A stretch of 9,906 nucleotides of DNA from Oscillospiraceae bacterium (GCA_902767395.1 CACXHI010000009.1:1-9906), one strand, 5' to 3'; counted from the stretch's first letter, positions 1-7,029 are shown. The notes: generated from the letters alone by a model not told the origin. Numbers and translations: made by a program.

Positions 1-217
1 GAAGCGCGACTTCCGCCGTCTGTGGATCACCCGTATCTCCGCGGCTGTCAAGCCCTACGGCATGAACTACAGCTGGTTCATGTACGGTCTGAAGCAGGCC
101 GGCATCGAGATGAACCGCAAGGCCCTGTCCGAGCTGGCGATTGCCGATCCCACCGCCTTCGCTTCCCTCGTGGAGACCGCCAAGAAGGCCGCCAACGACG
201 CCAAGAAGGCCCAGTAA
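1..217 (+). CDS. rplT: 50S ribosomal protein L20, C-terminal part (5' end outside window)
   Basis: The reading frame starting at base 2 gives 71 residues up to TAA at 215-217. The segments KRDFRRLWITRISAAVKP, MNYSWFMYGLKQAGIEMNRK and LSELAIADPTAF match the conserved C-terminal half of L20. L20 binds 23S rRNA early in large-subunit assembly and in many bacteria represses its own infC-rpmI-rplT operon. The family is about 117-119 residues long, so roughly the first 47 residues lie upstream of the window. The Ala/Lys-rich tail (TAKKAANDAKKAQ) is a typical variable end. A strong hairpin terminator begins 9 bases after the stop, so this is the last gene of its operon. The identification rests on recognising the protein and is secure. 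Confidence 0.96.
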   Translation, partial: KRDFRRLWITRISAAVKPYGMNYSWFMYGLKQAGIEMNRKALSELAIADPTAFASLVETAKKAANDAKKAQ

Positions 218-225
218 TCTCATTT

Positions 226-270
226 GAATCAAAAGAACGCACCTGTCGTCGGGTGCGTTCTTTTTGATTC
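226..270 (+). terminator. Rho-independent terminator of the rplT operon, probably bidirectional
   Basis: A long inverted repeat has its left arm at 226-243 (gaatcaaaagaacgcacc) and its right arm at 252-270, around an 8-base loop at 244-251. The only irregularity is one extra T in the right arm. The GC-rich inner stem (cgcacc/ggtgcg) is followed by a run of five T on the plus strand and has a matching A-run on the left. The same hairpin read from the minus strand also ends in T residues, so it could stop transcripts of the minus-strand block whose last gene ends at 445. It lies 9 bases after the rplT stop. Confidence 0.92.
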
Positions 271-275
271 CCCGT

Positions 276-344
276 GTGTAGGGACGCGCAACGTGTGTTC
301 CTACACCTGTCCCCCGCAGGTCATTCTGAGCAAAGCGAAGAATC
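276..344. repeat. Probable dispersed intergenic repeat element
   Basis: Bases 276-306 can fold as a hairpin. Outer arms gtgtagg (276-282) and cctacac (300-306) enclose an inner stem acgcg/cgtgt with a caa loop. Directly after it, bases 320-344 carry a segment containing cattctgagcaaagcgaag. From general knowledge, near-identical versions of that string recur between genes in several GC-rich gut Firmicutes. No coding potential or promoter is visible. Whether it is repeated in this genome cannot be seen from a single window, so the repeat call is inference. Confidence 0.45.
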
Positions 345-376
345 CGGTCCCCTCCGTTTCGTCAAGCGGGAACCGT

Positions 377-394
377 GGCGCACTGACGTGCGCC
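377..394. other. Perfect short hairpin in the convergent spacer
   Basis: The sequence ggcgcac-tgac-gtgcgcc is a perfect 7-base-pair stem with a 4-base loop. It lies 51 bases beyond the stop of the DUF4037 gene (445) on the minus strand. No T-run follows on either strand, so it is not a classical terminator. It may add to the bidirectional hairpin at 226-270, or be part of the neighbouring repeat-like segment. Confidence 0.4.
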
Positions 395-444
395 GCTGCG
401 TCAACGTGGGCGCGGATCGGTGGGCGCTCAATCATTTTTCTCGC

Positions 445-1389
445 TCAGTCCACCGCAAGCAGAACGTGCGCGTTGCGCAAGTCGGGGTCGGTGATTTGAT
501 CGTTGACGGAATAGGCGTGCCTCTCCAAATCGCCGCAGACGGCCTCGGTGAGGCCCTGATCCTGCAAGACGCCGATCACGGCGGTGGCGGTCTGCTCCAT
601 CAGGTCGGCCTTGGCCTGCACCATCTGGCCGCTGTTGTCCGTGGTCAGCAGCAACTCGAAGCTCTCTGCCTCGCCGCCCAGCAGGGGCAGCGCCCGCAGG
701 GCGCGGAACTGCCACTTGTAATAGGGCAGATACCGCTCGTTGAGCAGGAAGATTGCGGCAATCGCGTGGCGGACGAATTCCCCGACGGCGAGCTGGGCCG
801 CCGCCGGTTCGCCGTGGGCGACGCAGCGCAGGTAGTTGTACTGCCCTGCCTGTGCCATGAGCAGCAGGCGGCCGGCAAGCTTTTTGCGCCGCACATCGGC
901 GGGCTGGTGCGCCAGCCGTGCCCGGATGGCGGCGAATTCCCCGTCGCCCGTCCAGAAGAGGGCCCCGCCGACGACCTCCGCCAGATATTGCTCCTGCAAG
1001 CGGAGCCAGTCTGCAAGGCAGAGACTTCCGTCCCGGCGTCCTGTGCGGGCCTCCAAAAAGTCACCCAGCCGAATCACGCCCCGGCGGTTTCCGCCCACGG
1101 GAGAGAGCTTCGGGCGGGAAAAGCCCTGAAACTCCCCCGGCAGCTTGGCATAGGCCCGTTCAAGCTGAAAGGCCGTCTTCCGATCCAGCACGTCCTCCTC
1201 GGGCAGAAAGATGCAGAAGCCCGGCTCAAAGTCGTGATCCTGCGAAACCGCGTCGTCGTAGCCCAAGCACTCCGACCCGCTGCCCACCAGCCCCACCGCC
1301 AACCGATCCGCCCAGTCCGGAAACTGGGCGCGGAGCATCGGCGCGCCGTAAGCTTCAAAGTATGCTCTGGATAATTCAAGTCCCTGCAT
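445..1389 (-). CDS. DUF4037 domain protein, nucleotidyltransferase-like
   Basis: This 314-residue protein has the N-terminal signature GSGSE (residues 36-40) followed by GYDDAVSQDHDFEPGFCI with an acidic pair D51/D53. That resembles the GS...DxD active site of the nucleotidyltransferase fold, and the region is what I recognise as the DUF4037 family of Firmicutes. The rest is helical, with a basic stretch (RRKKLAG) and aromatic blocks (LNERYLPYYKWQFRAL). No signal peptide or membrane segment is seen, so it is probably cytosolic. The ATG at 1387-1389 has a strong GGAGG site 6-7 bases upstream, located inside the preceding TPR gene, and the two genes overlap by 14 bases, which suggests coupled translation. 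The substrate is unknown. Family placement is good; enzymatic activity is inferred only from the motif. Confidence 0.85.
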   Translation of the reverse strand: MQGLELSRAYFEAYGAPMLRAQFPDWADRLAVGLVGSGSECLGYDDAVSQDHDFEPGFCIFLPEEDVLDRKTAFQLERAYAKLPGEFQGFSRPKLSPVGGNRRGVIRLGDFLEARTGRRDGSLCLADWLRLQEQYLAEVVGGALFWTGDGEFAAIRARLAHQPADVRRKKLAGRLLLMAQAGQYNYLRCVAHGEPAAAQLAVGEFVRHAIAAIFLLNERYLPYYKWQFRALRALPLLGGEAESFELLLTTDNSGQMVQAKADLMEQTATAVIGVLQDQGLTEAVCGDLERHAYSVNDQITDPDLRNAHVLLAVD

Positions 1390-2200
1390 AGAGCGCCTCC
1401 GCCCGCTGTTTCAGCGTCTGCTCGTCCGCGAACCGTCCGTAATAGCCGAAGCAGGAGGCGCACTTCTCGCACACGAAGGCATAGTAGCCGTCACGGGGCA
1501 GGTCGGCCCGGTTCAAAAGCGCCCACGCCCGATCCAGCCGCGCCTCGATTTCCTCCTCGGCCTCCAAAAGCCCCCGCTCGGCGGCGGCCAGATCCGCCAG
1601 ATTCAGCTCCGTGACCGCCTGCTCCAGCGCACCGTTCGGCTGGCCTGCCATGATGGAAAGAGCCTTCTCATACAGCGTCCGCGCCTCGGCATAGCGGCCC
1701 AGATCGACCAGCGCCAGCGCCATGTTGTTGTACAGCCCGCCCAGCCGTTCATCCGTCGGGGCAAGCTCGCGTTCATAGATGCTCCGCGCCTGTTCGTAAA
1801 GCGGCAGGGCCTCGGCGGCGCGGTCAAAGCGCTTGCAGACCGTGGCCGCGTTGAGGAACGTGGTGGCGGCGGTGACGGTGTCCTCCAGCCCGGTGCGGGG
1901 AATCAGCGCAAGGGCGTGTTCCGCCGCTTCGTTGGCGGCAGGCTCGTCGCCCAGCTTGCGGAGCAGGCCCATGCGCTCGTTTTCAATGCTCAAAAGGCCG
2001 CGCAGGTCGTTTCCCGCCAGCGCCTCGGCCCTCCAGTAGTCCAAATGCCGCCGGGCTGCCGCGTAGTCGTTCCGCCCCAGCAGGGCGTCGAGCCGTTCCA
2101 GACACCGGCGCAGATCCACCGGCTTGACGCCGGTGTGGTCCGTCGGCTTGCAGAACAGACAGTCCGGCTCCCGGTAATCCTCGCTTTGTAGTCCTCTCAC
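1376..2200 (-). CDS. Cys-rich tetratricopeptide repeat protein
   Basis: The protein has 274 residues when started at the GTG at 2198-2200. I prefer that start because AAGGAGGG lies about 7 bases upstream. A longer version from 2248 would read through that ribosome site. Residues about 30-230 form helix pairs of TPR type, for example DRAAEALPLYEQARSIYEREL, LGGLYNNMALALVDLGRYAEA and RTLYEKALSI. Two cysteine clusters flank them: CLFC near residues 14-17 and CEKCASC near 244-250. Together they could bind a metal, but no named zinc finger is matched. There is no signal peptide or membrane helix. TPR arrays usually hold partner proteins. The 14-base overlap with the downstream DUF4037 gene makes that protein the obvious candidate partner, which is inference. 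The exact function is unknown. Confidence 0.82.
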   Translation of the reverse strand: MRGLQSEDYREPDCLFCKPTDHTGVKPVDLRRCLERLDALLGRNDYAAARRHLDYWRAEALAGNDLRGLLSIENERMGLLRKLGDEPAANEAAEHALALIPRTGLEDTVTAATTFLNAATVCKRFDRAAEALPLYEQARSIYERELAPTDERLGGLYNNMALALVDLGRYAEARTLYEKALSIMAGQPNGALEQAVTELNLADLAAAERGLLEAEEEIEARLDRAWALLNRADLPRDGYYAFVCEKCASCFGYYGRFADEQTLKQRAEALYAGT

Positions 2201-2225
2201 AGAGATTCCCTCCTTTTGCTTGATG

Positions 2226-2271
2226 AAAGGGCAGGCTCCTCCCCGCAAAAGCGGTGCAGAGTCTGCCCTTT
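2226..2271 (-). terminator. Hairpin terminator or attenuator after the zinc-ribbon gene
   Basis: The arms at 2226-2238 (aaagggcaggctc) and 2259-2271 (gagtctgcccttt) pair with a single G-T wobble. A small inner stem ccgc-aaaa-gcgg sits in the loop. The hairpin starts 14 bases after the stop of the minus-strand zinc-ribbon gene (2285) and ends 26 bases before the GTG start of the TPR gene. On the minus strand only three T residues end the stem before the sequence becomes mixed, so termination is probably partial. No separate promoter is visible for the TPR/DUF4037 pair, which fits read-through. Confidence 0.65.
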
Positions 2272-2284
2272 TCGTTGGTGGGTT

Positions 2285-3862
2285 TTACTCGAACGTGGAG
2301 CCGAGCACGGGCTCCAACTTTTCTCCGATGCGGGTGAACAGCGCCTCCAGCTCCTCCTCGGAGAGCTTCAGCAGCTCGATAGGCTTGTTGCCGGGGGCGG
2401 TGATGGGCGCAGCCTTCCCGCTCAGAACAAGGCTGACCTCCGCGGCGGAGTGATTTTCATAGGAGGCGTCCTCGTCGAAGTTCCGGTCGTCGAGAATCTG
2501 GACGTACAGGCGCGCGCCGTCGTCCGTCGGCGTCAGCGTGACGGTGGGCATCTCCTCCTCCGGCTCGTCGTCCGTCAGGAAGCGGAAGCTGCCGTCGTTG
2601 TCGTTGTAAACAATGGCTGCGGGAAGGTCCTGCTCCTCACTGCCGTCTGCCTTCACGTACTTGTGCACCGCGTCGATGCGCAGCACGTCGGCGGTTTTGG
2701 ACGTGGTCACGTCCAAGACCTCCGTGGGGGCGGCACGGTCGGAGGCTCCCGTCGGCTGGACGGTGAGAGTCAGGTGCTCCCACGGATTCTGCCCCCCAAG
2801 CAGACGGAGGGTGAGGGCTTCGCCTGCGTTGGCATTGGAGAGCCAAAGGCCTGTGAGCCGGTCGTTCTCCACGTAGAACAGCGGGCTGTTCGACAGCATT
2901 TCATTGATCACGTTGGCCATGTCTGCGTCGTCCGCCATTTTTTTCAGAAGCGCACGGTCCCAGACCAGCTCATAGGTCGTGCCCTCCGTGCCGAAGGGAG
3001 AGACGCCGTCATACTTGCGCACCTCGACAGACTTGGCAAACTTTTCCCAGTCGTCGCCGTAGCGATCCTGTAGCAGTTGTTCGAGATCGGCCTCCCCGGC
3101 CTGCTTGTTCAGCTCCAGCTCCAGATCGTCGGGCAGGGTGATTCCGGTGAGCTCGGAAAATGCGGAGGCGTTCCACTGCGCGGGCAGATCCTGAATGGGA
3201 AGCGAAAGATACTCGCCCTCCTCCAGCGCGGCGGCGGAGGTCATGCGAAGCTCCGCTTCGTCGGCATAGACGGTGAGGGGAAGCGAAAGGGATTGCGTTT
3301 CCTCATCGAAAGCGTAATCCGTCTGGTAGAGCAAAGAGCCGAGCGCCTTCTTTGCCGTGTGGTCCCAGTCGAAGGAGGCCGAGAGCTTGGTGGACGAAAC
3401 GAAGGTTGTGTCTCCATAATCCGCCTGCGACGAGGCAGCCACGTTTGCTTCGACGTGCAGGGCGTTCTCAAGGTCGATGGCGTCCAGATGTTCCATCACG
3501 GTGCGCAGGTTGGGCAGTTCCTTCAGATAGTCGCCCAGATCGGAGACGCTGTTCTTCGCCGCTTGGAGCAGCTTGGCCTCGGGACTGTTCTTCCGGAGCA
3601 GGAACCATGCGCCGAAGCCGATGACGGCTGCCAGCAGCAGGCAGCCGAGACCGAGCAGAATGCCTCTGCCGCCGGAGCGCTTTTTCGCTTCAAGGGGCGG
3701 CTCGCCCGCAGCGGCAGGCTCCGCCGCAATGGGCTGCACCGTCTCGACGGGCTGCGAAATGGGGTGAGGAACCTGCGCGGGCGCCGCCTCGCAGGGTGTG
3801 CCGCAGCTCGGACAAAAAACCGAGTCATCCGGAATCTGCTTTCCGCACTTGTTACAATTCAT
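2285..3862 (-). CDS. Zinc-ribbon, single-pass membrane protein with large extracytoplasmic domain
   Basis: The protein has 525 residues. It opens with a zinc-ribbon of the CxxC-x10-CxxC type (C3, C6, C17, C20; MNCNKCGKQI...FCPSCG). A Pro/Ala/Glu-rich linker follows to about residue 62, then a basic patch KKRSGGRG and one hydrophobic helix (about 67-89, ending in LLRKN). The remaining ~435 residues are acidic and beta-rich with no motif I recognise. This arrangement (cytosolic ribbon, one membrane pass, exported domain) is common in Clostridia and usually unassigned. The ATG has an excellent site (AAGGAGG, 6-7 bases upstream). It follows the tRNA-dihydrouridine synthase gene by 67 bases with no convincing promoter between them, so it is probably co-transcribed, and a hairpin follows its stop. 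Function unknown; it may sense or scaffold something at the envelope. Confidence 0.85.
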   Translation of the reverse strand: MNCNKCGKQIPDDSVFCPSCGTPCEAAPAQVPHPISQPVETVQPIAAEPAAAGEPPLEAKKRSGGRGILLGLGCLLLAAVIGFGAWFLLRKNSPEAKLLQAAKNSVSDLGDYLKELPNLRTVMEHLDAIDLENALHVEANVAASSQADYGDTTFVSSTKLSASFDWDHTAKKALGSLLYQTDYAFDEETQSLSLPLTVYADEAELRMTSAAALEEGEYLSLPIQDLPAQWNASAFSELTGITLPDDLELELNKQAGEADLEQLLQDRYGDDWEKFAKSVEVRKYDGVSPFGTEGTTYELVWDRALLKKMADDADMANVINEMLSNSPLFYVENDRLTGLWLSNANAGEALTLRLLGGQNPWEHLTLTVQPTGASDRAAPTEVLDVTTSKTADVLRIDAVHKYVKADGSEEQDLPAAIVYNDNDGSFRFLTDDEPEEEMPTVTLTPTDDGARLYVQILDDRNFDEDASYENHSAAEVSLVLSGKAAPITAPGNKPIELLKLSEEELEALFTRIGEKLEPVLGSTFE

Positions 3863-3929
3863 AGAAATCCTCCTTCATCTTTAACTGTATGCGTCAAATC
3901 GAACGTCTATTGCTGATTGCTCAAATATC

Positions 3930-4901
3930 TTACCAGCTCTCGCGCTGATCCAGGCGGGAGAAATCCGCCTCGTCGCGCAGGGGCGCGTTTCGGAGCAGCT
4001 CCAGCGCCAGCGGATGAAAGTCCGCCCAGCGGCTGCATTTGCGCAGACGCTTCCACGGTGCGCCGTCCTCCAGCAGCAGGGAGAGAAAGACCCAAAGCTC
4101 CTTGAACTTCGGCAGCACGGCTCCGTCCGGATGCATGGTTGCCAAATATCGCTCCGCCAGCGTCTCGTGGAAGGCGAGCAGGGCCGACCGCTCCCGGACG
4201 CCGCCCCGCAGCCGGGTCGCCAGCGCGGGGTCGGCCAGCAGGCCGCGCCCCACCATGACCCCGGACAGACCGGGACAGGCCGTTTCCAGACGGCGAATCC
4301 CGTCCGGGGTAAAGAGATTGCCGTTATATCGCAGAGGGATCGACAGAGCTTCCAGTGCGCGCAACACCGCCTCGCGGTGTACGCCGCCCCGGTAAAGCTC
4401 CCGCCGGGTGCGGGGATGGACGGTCAGCTCCCGAATCGGATAGCGGCCAAGGATGGGAAGCAGGGCCTCCCACTCCTGCACGTCCTCGAAGCCGATGCGC
4501 GTCTTGACGGAGATCGGCAGAGGGGAGCGGGCAAACACCGCATCCAAAAAGCGGTCCAGCGACGCCGGGGCGCGGAGCATCCCCGCGCCCTTGCCCTTGC
4601 TGACGACGGTGCCGGACGGACAGCCCAGATTCAGGTTGACCTCCGCGTAGCCCAGCTCCGCAAGGGCGGCGGCAGCCCAGAGGAAGGCCTCCGCGTCGCG
4701 GGTCAGGATCTGTGGCACCAGCCGCGGCGTCCCCAGCGGGCCGGGCTCCAAATCGCGGCGCTGTCTGGGCGTAAGCGCACCGGCAGCCGTGGGGGAGAAA
4801 AAGGGCATCCAATAGCGATCGACCCCTGCAAAGCAGGCGGCGTGGACCTCCCGGAAGACGCGGCCTGTGATCCCCTCCATCGGGGCAAAGTCCAGCCGCA
4901 T
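3930..4901 (-). CDS. dus: tRNA-dihydrouridine synthase
   Basis: This 323-residue flavoenzyme of the Dus family reduces specific uridines in tRNA to dihydrouridine using FMN and NAD(P)H. Visible signatures are the FMN-site start APMEGIT (residues 6-12), VPQI (62-65), the catalytic loop NLNLGCPSGTVVSKGKGAG with the active cysteine C94, KTRIG (133-137), VHPRTR with H162, RYNGNL (191-196) and the phosphate-binding MVGRGLLADP (about 216-225). Length fits the family. The C-terminal helical domain is present (ALLAFHETLAERYL to ALELLRNAPL). The ATG at 4899-4901 lies 3 bases after the stop of the preceding gene with only a weak GGGGA site, so translation is probably coupled. The Dus subtype (A, B or C-like) cannot be fixed from the sequence alone. 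Confidence 0.93.
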   Translation of the reverse strand: MRLDFAPMEGITGRVFREVHAACFAGVDRYWMPFFSPTAAGALTPRQRRDLEPGPLGTPRLVPQILTRDAEAFLWAAAALAELGYAEVNLNLGCPSGTVVSKGKGAGMLRAPASLDRFLDAVFARSPLPISVKTRIGFEDVQEWEALLPILGRYPIRELTVHPRTRRELYRGGVHREAVLRALEALSIPLRYNGNLFTPDGIRRLETACPGLSGVMVGRGLLADPALATRLRGGVRERSALLAFHETLAERYLATMHPDGAVLPKFKELWVFLSLLLEDGAPWKRLRKCSRWADFHPLALELLRNAPLRDEADFSRLDQRESW

Positions 4902-4904
4902 CGG

Positions 4905-6527
4905 TCAGTTCCCCGGCAGTACGATGTCCACGCCCGTGTCGCCGCCTGAATTGGAGATATCGCCAGGATTGGGCGTTTCATCCTTGTTCGGTACGTCGTC
5001 CTTGTTCGGTACGTCGTCCTTGTTCGGTACGTCGTCCTTGTTCGGTACACTGTCCCGGCGCGGGGCGCTCCCGTTCGGGATCAGCTCAAAGGCAACCTGC
5101 TCCAGCGGCTCCACTTCCTCGCCGCGCATGGAATCGTAGAAGGTCAGCGTCACGCTGCCCTGCTGGGCGCAGTTGGTGGGGAAGGGGAATTCCGCCCAGC
5201 CGCGAACGCCTGCGGTGCTGTGGTCGTTGTTCAGAAGGGCGCGGCCCTCCCGCCCGTCGGGCAGGGTATAGAGCACCAGCACCAGAACCGCGCCGTTTTC
5301 ATCCGACTGCTCGACCTGATAGTGAATATAGACCTGCGACAGATCCGAAACGGCCTTCAGCCTGCCGGTGTTGTCCGCCGGGCCGAGGGTAACGCGGAAG
5401 CTGAAGCCCTTGCCGTTGATGCGGTCCAAAAGGTGCTGGGCCTCCGACATCCCCTCGTTTGCCAGCTCCGTCAGGAACTGCATCGTGGTGTCGTCGGTTT
5501 TCTCCACATGCTCGCGGGCATAGCTCATCATGCACTCGCGGCGGTAGGAGGCGGCGTCCTTGTATTCGCCCAGAGCGGCAAAGGCCTCGATGGCCTCCAA
5601 AAGCTCGCCCTTGTCGCGCAAAATGCCGGCGATGCGATAGCGGCACTCGGCCAGACGCTCCGCGTTGTCCTCGTAGTCGCCCACCTGCTCCAGCCACGAA
5701 ATTGCCTTCTGATAGTGCGCCAGCTTCGTGTCGGGGTCGGCTGCGTCGGCGGCTGCGGCCGCCTCACGGTTGCCCAGACTGTACAGGCAGTAGCGCCGCA
5801 GCTCGGCGGTCTTCTCGTAGTTGGGATAGCGCTCATCCAGCTTGTTCACATAGGTCATGGCCCGATCCGGGTCCTTGTCGTTGTAGGCCAGCACGCCCAG
5901 CGCATAGAGGCAGTCGGCCTTGTAGTCGTCGTAGCCCTCCAGCGAGTCCAGAAGATCCATCGCCTGCTGGTAGCTGCCCTCGTTCATCATACGAAGGGCC
6001 TTCTGCGCCAGCGTTTCTTCGATCTGCTCGACACTGTCCTTATAGTCGCCCAGCTCGCGGAACAGCTCCACGGCGTGATCATAGTCGCCGCTGGCCTGCT
6101 CGCGCAGAGCCTGTCGGTAGTGCAGATAAGGCAGCAGGAACTGCACCGTGCAGAAGGCGGCAAGCCCCAGCGTCAGCGCGGACGCCGCCGCAATCACGGC
6201 GATCCGGCCCGCGCGTCGGCTGCGCTCGGGCACGGCTGCCTCCCCGGTCTCCGCCGCAGGCTCGGGGGCGGGCTGGAGGATGATGGTGGGCTGCATGGGA
6301 GGATAGGGGTCCTCCCGCATCGGCGCGGGGAAGGGCATGACCGGGGGCGCCGGCGCGTGCTCCGGTGCGCGTGGGGGCGTGTCGAGCAGGTTGCGGTCCA
6401 TGTGCTGCTCCAGCCAGAGTCGGTCGGCGCCGCAGCGGACGCAGCGGCGGGTGCGGCTGGCGTTGGGCAGACCGCAGGTACACAGCCACAGGCCCTGCTG
6501 CGAGCGGAAATAGAAGGCGTTTTGCAC
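4905..6527 (-). CDS. C-terminal part of the broken protein: RanBP2-like zinc finger, membrane helix, TPR-like repeats
   Basis: The frame gives 540 residues if started at GTG 6525-6527, which lacks a ribosome site. Residues 14-32 (WLCTCGLPNASRTRRCVRC) follow the RanBP2-type finger pattern W-x-C-x-C-x3-N-x6-C-x2-C, with one residue instead of two to four between the first cysteines. A Pro-rich linker runs to about 100 and a membrane helix lies at about 108-131 (AVIAAASALTLGLAAFCTVQ). TPR-like helices at about 138-340 carry the recurring motif [LV]G[DE]Y-x-D (LGDYKDS, VGDYEDN, LGEYKDA). A beta domain follows (about 373-485), then the hexapeptide tail DVPNKD and a short end. The stop is 3 bases before dus. 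It probably spans the membrane with TPR and beta parts outside. Function unknown. Confidence 0.72.
   Translation of the reverse strand: MQNAFYFRSQQGLWLCTCGLPNASRTRRCVRCGADRLWLEQHMDRNLLDTPPRAPEHAPAPPVMPFPAPMREDPYPPMQPTIILQPAPEPAAETGEAAVPERSRRAGRIAVIAAASALTLGLAAFCTVQFLLPYLHYRQALREQASGDYDHAVELFRELGDYKDSVEQIEETLAQKALRMMNEGSYQQAMDLLDSLEGYDDYKADCLYALGVLAYNDKDPDRAMTYVNKLDERYPNYEKTAELRRYCLYSLGNREAAAAADAADPDTKLAHYQKAISWLEQVGDYEDNAERLAECRYRIAGILRDKGELLEAIEAFAALGEYKDAASYRRECMMSYAREHVEKTDDTTMQFLTELANEGMSEAQHLLDRINGKGFSFRVTLGPADNTGRLKAVSDLSQVYIHYQVEQSDENGAVLVLVLYTLPDGREGRALLNNDHSTAGVRGWAEFPFPTNCAQQGSVTLTFYDSMRGEEVEPLEQVAFELIPNGSAPRRDSVPNKDDVPNKDDVPNKDDVPNKDETPNPGDISNSGGDTGVDIVLPGN
4984..5055 (-). repeat. 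Four 18-base tandem repeats coding a hexapeptide
   Basis: Three identical copies of ttgttcggtacgtcgtcc (4984-5001, 5002-5019, 5020-5037) are followed by a fourth, slightly changed copy (5038-5055, ttgttcggtacactgtcc). On the coding minus strand each unit gives six residues of the pattern DVPNKD. The repeats are in frame, so copy-number change alters only the length of the charged tail of the zinc-finger/TPR protein. Confidence 0.97.
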
Positions 6528-6608
6528 GCCGCCCGAGAGGGCGCGCTCGGCAAGCAGCTCGTAGTGCGCATCCTCGGGGCGGACGGGCTCCGGGCTCGGG
6601 AAGGCGAG

Positions 6609-6995
6609 TTAGCGGTGAGGATCAGTCTCGTCCCACGCGCTGCCGTCGGTAAAGCGGACACGCTGGGCGTAGACCTCGGCAAAGACCGCGCCGCGCACGG
6701 AGAGCTCCACCAGCTTGTCGTCGCCAAAGACCTCGCCGGGCTTGACGCGCGGCGTCTCGATGGGAACCAGCTCAAGCTGGGTCAGGCGCTCGCGGCGCTC
6801 GTCAAAGCAGACGACGCGCAAAAAAACCTGCTGGATATCCTTCTCCGCGCAGTTGACCATCCGGGTCTGGAGCAGACGCTTTCCACTCTCCTGATCCCGG
6901 CTGAGCTGATACCGGCTCACCCACACGGGGCTGTCCGGCAAAAAGAGGTTCTGCCTTGCGGCAGACAAAACCTGAAATCGTTGATATGCAGCCAT
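6609..6995 (-). CDS. N-terminal fragment of the broken zinc-finger/TPR protein
   Basis: This 128-residue open frame starts at ATG 6993-6995, with AGGAGG five bases upstream and a good minus-strand promoter at 7030-7058. It contains a beta-rich domain: residues 1-60 include MAAYQRFQVL, SPVWVSRYQLSR and LLQTRMVNCAEK, followed by VFLRVVCFDERRERL, KPGEVFGDDK and VRFTDGSAW. I know this type only as the unnamed N-terminal domain of Clostridial proteins that continue into a zinc finger and a membrane helix. It ends at TAA (6609-6611), after which the same frame continues. If the stop is real, this is all that is strongly translated: a soluble cytosolic domain without its membrane anchor. Confidence 0.7.
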   Translation of the reverse strand: MAAYQRFQVLSAARQNLFLPDSPVWVSRYQLSRDQESGKRLLQTRMVNCAEKDIQQVFLRVVCFDERRERLTQLELVPIETPRVKPGEVFGDDKLVELSVRGAVFAEVYAQRVRFTDGSAWDETDPHR

Positions 6996-7029
6996 AGGGG
7001 CCTCCTATGCCATATGATAGTTACATAAT

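Larger units (their letters stand above)
4905..6995 (-). pseudogene. Zinc-finger/TPR membrane protein gene interrupted by one in-frame TAA
   Basis: Bases 6995 down to 4905 form one reading frame of 697 codons, broken only by TAA at 6609-6611 (codon 129). Reading past it gives LAFPSPEPVRPEDAHYEL and LAERALSGGVQNAFYF, which joins the N-terminal beta domain to the zinc finger without a frame change. The presumed downstream start, GTG at 6525-6527, has no ribosome binding site and lies inside this continuous sequence. The full product would have an N-terminal beta domain (1-128), a zinc finger (about 170-188), a Pro-rich linker, a membrane helix (about 264-288), TPR-like repeats and a C-terminal beta domain. 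I infer a single gene with a recent nonsense change or a sequencing error. The intact state of the rest argues against old decay. Confidence 0.72.

Noticed and set aside
274..1374. 366-codon plus-strand open frame opposite the DUF4037 gene
   Set aside because: It begins in the hairpin spacer, lacks a start context, and the minus-strand frame has the recognisable family signature.
2201..2248. Upstream extension of the TPR protein by 16 residues
   Set aside because: A strong AAGGAGGG site lies within that stretch at the right distance from GTG 2198-2200, so the shorter start is better.
3863..3929. Possible separate promoter for the zinc-ribbon gene
   Set aside because: A TTGACG-like string is present on the minus strand but no -10 lies at a proper distance.
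4984..5055. CRISPR-like array
   Set aside because: The 18-base units are directly adjacent with no spacers and code a regular hexapeptide in frame.
5220..7028. 602-codon plus-strand open frame opposite the zinc-finger/TPR gene
   Set aside because: It lies antisense to a gene with clear domains, has no ribosome site and its Leu/Val/Arg/Gly-rich composition is that of a GC-rich shadow frame.
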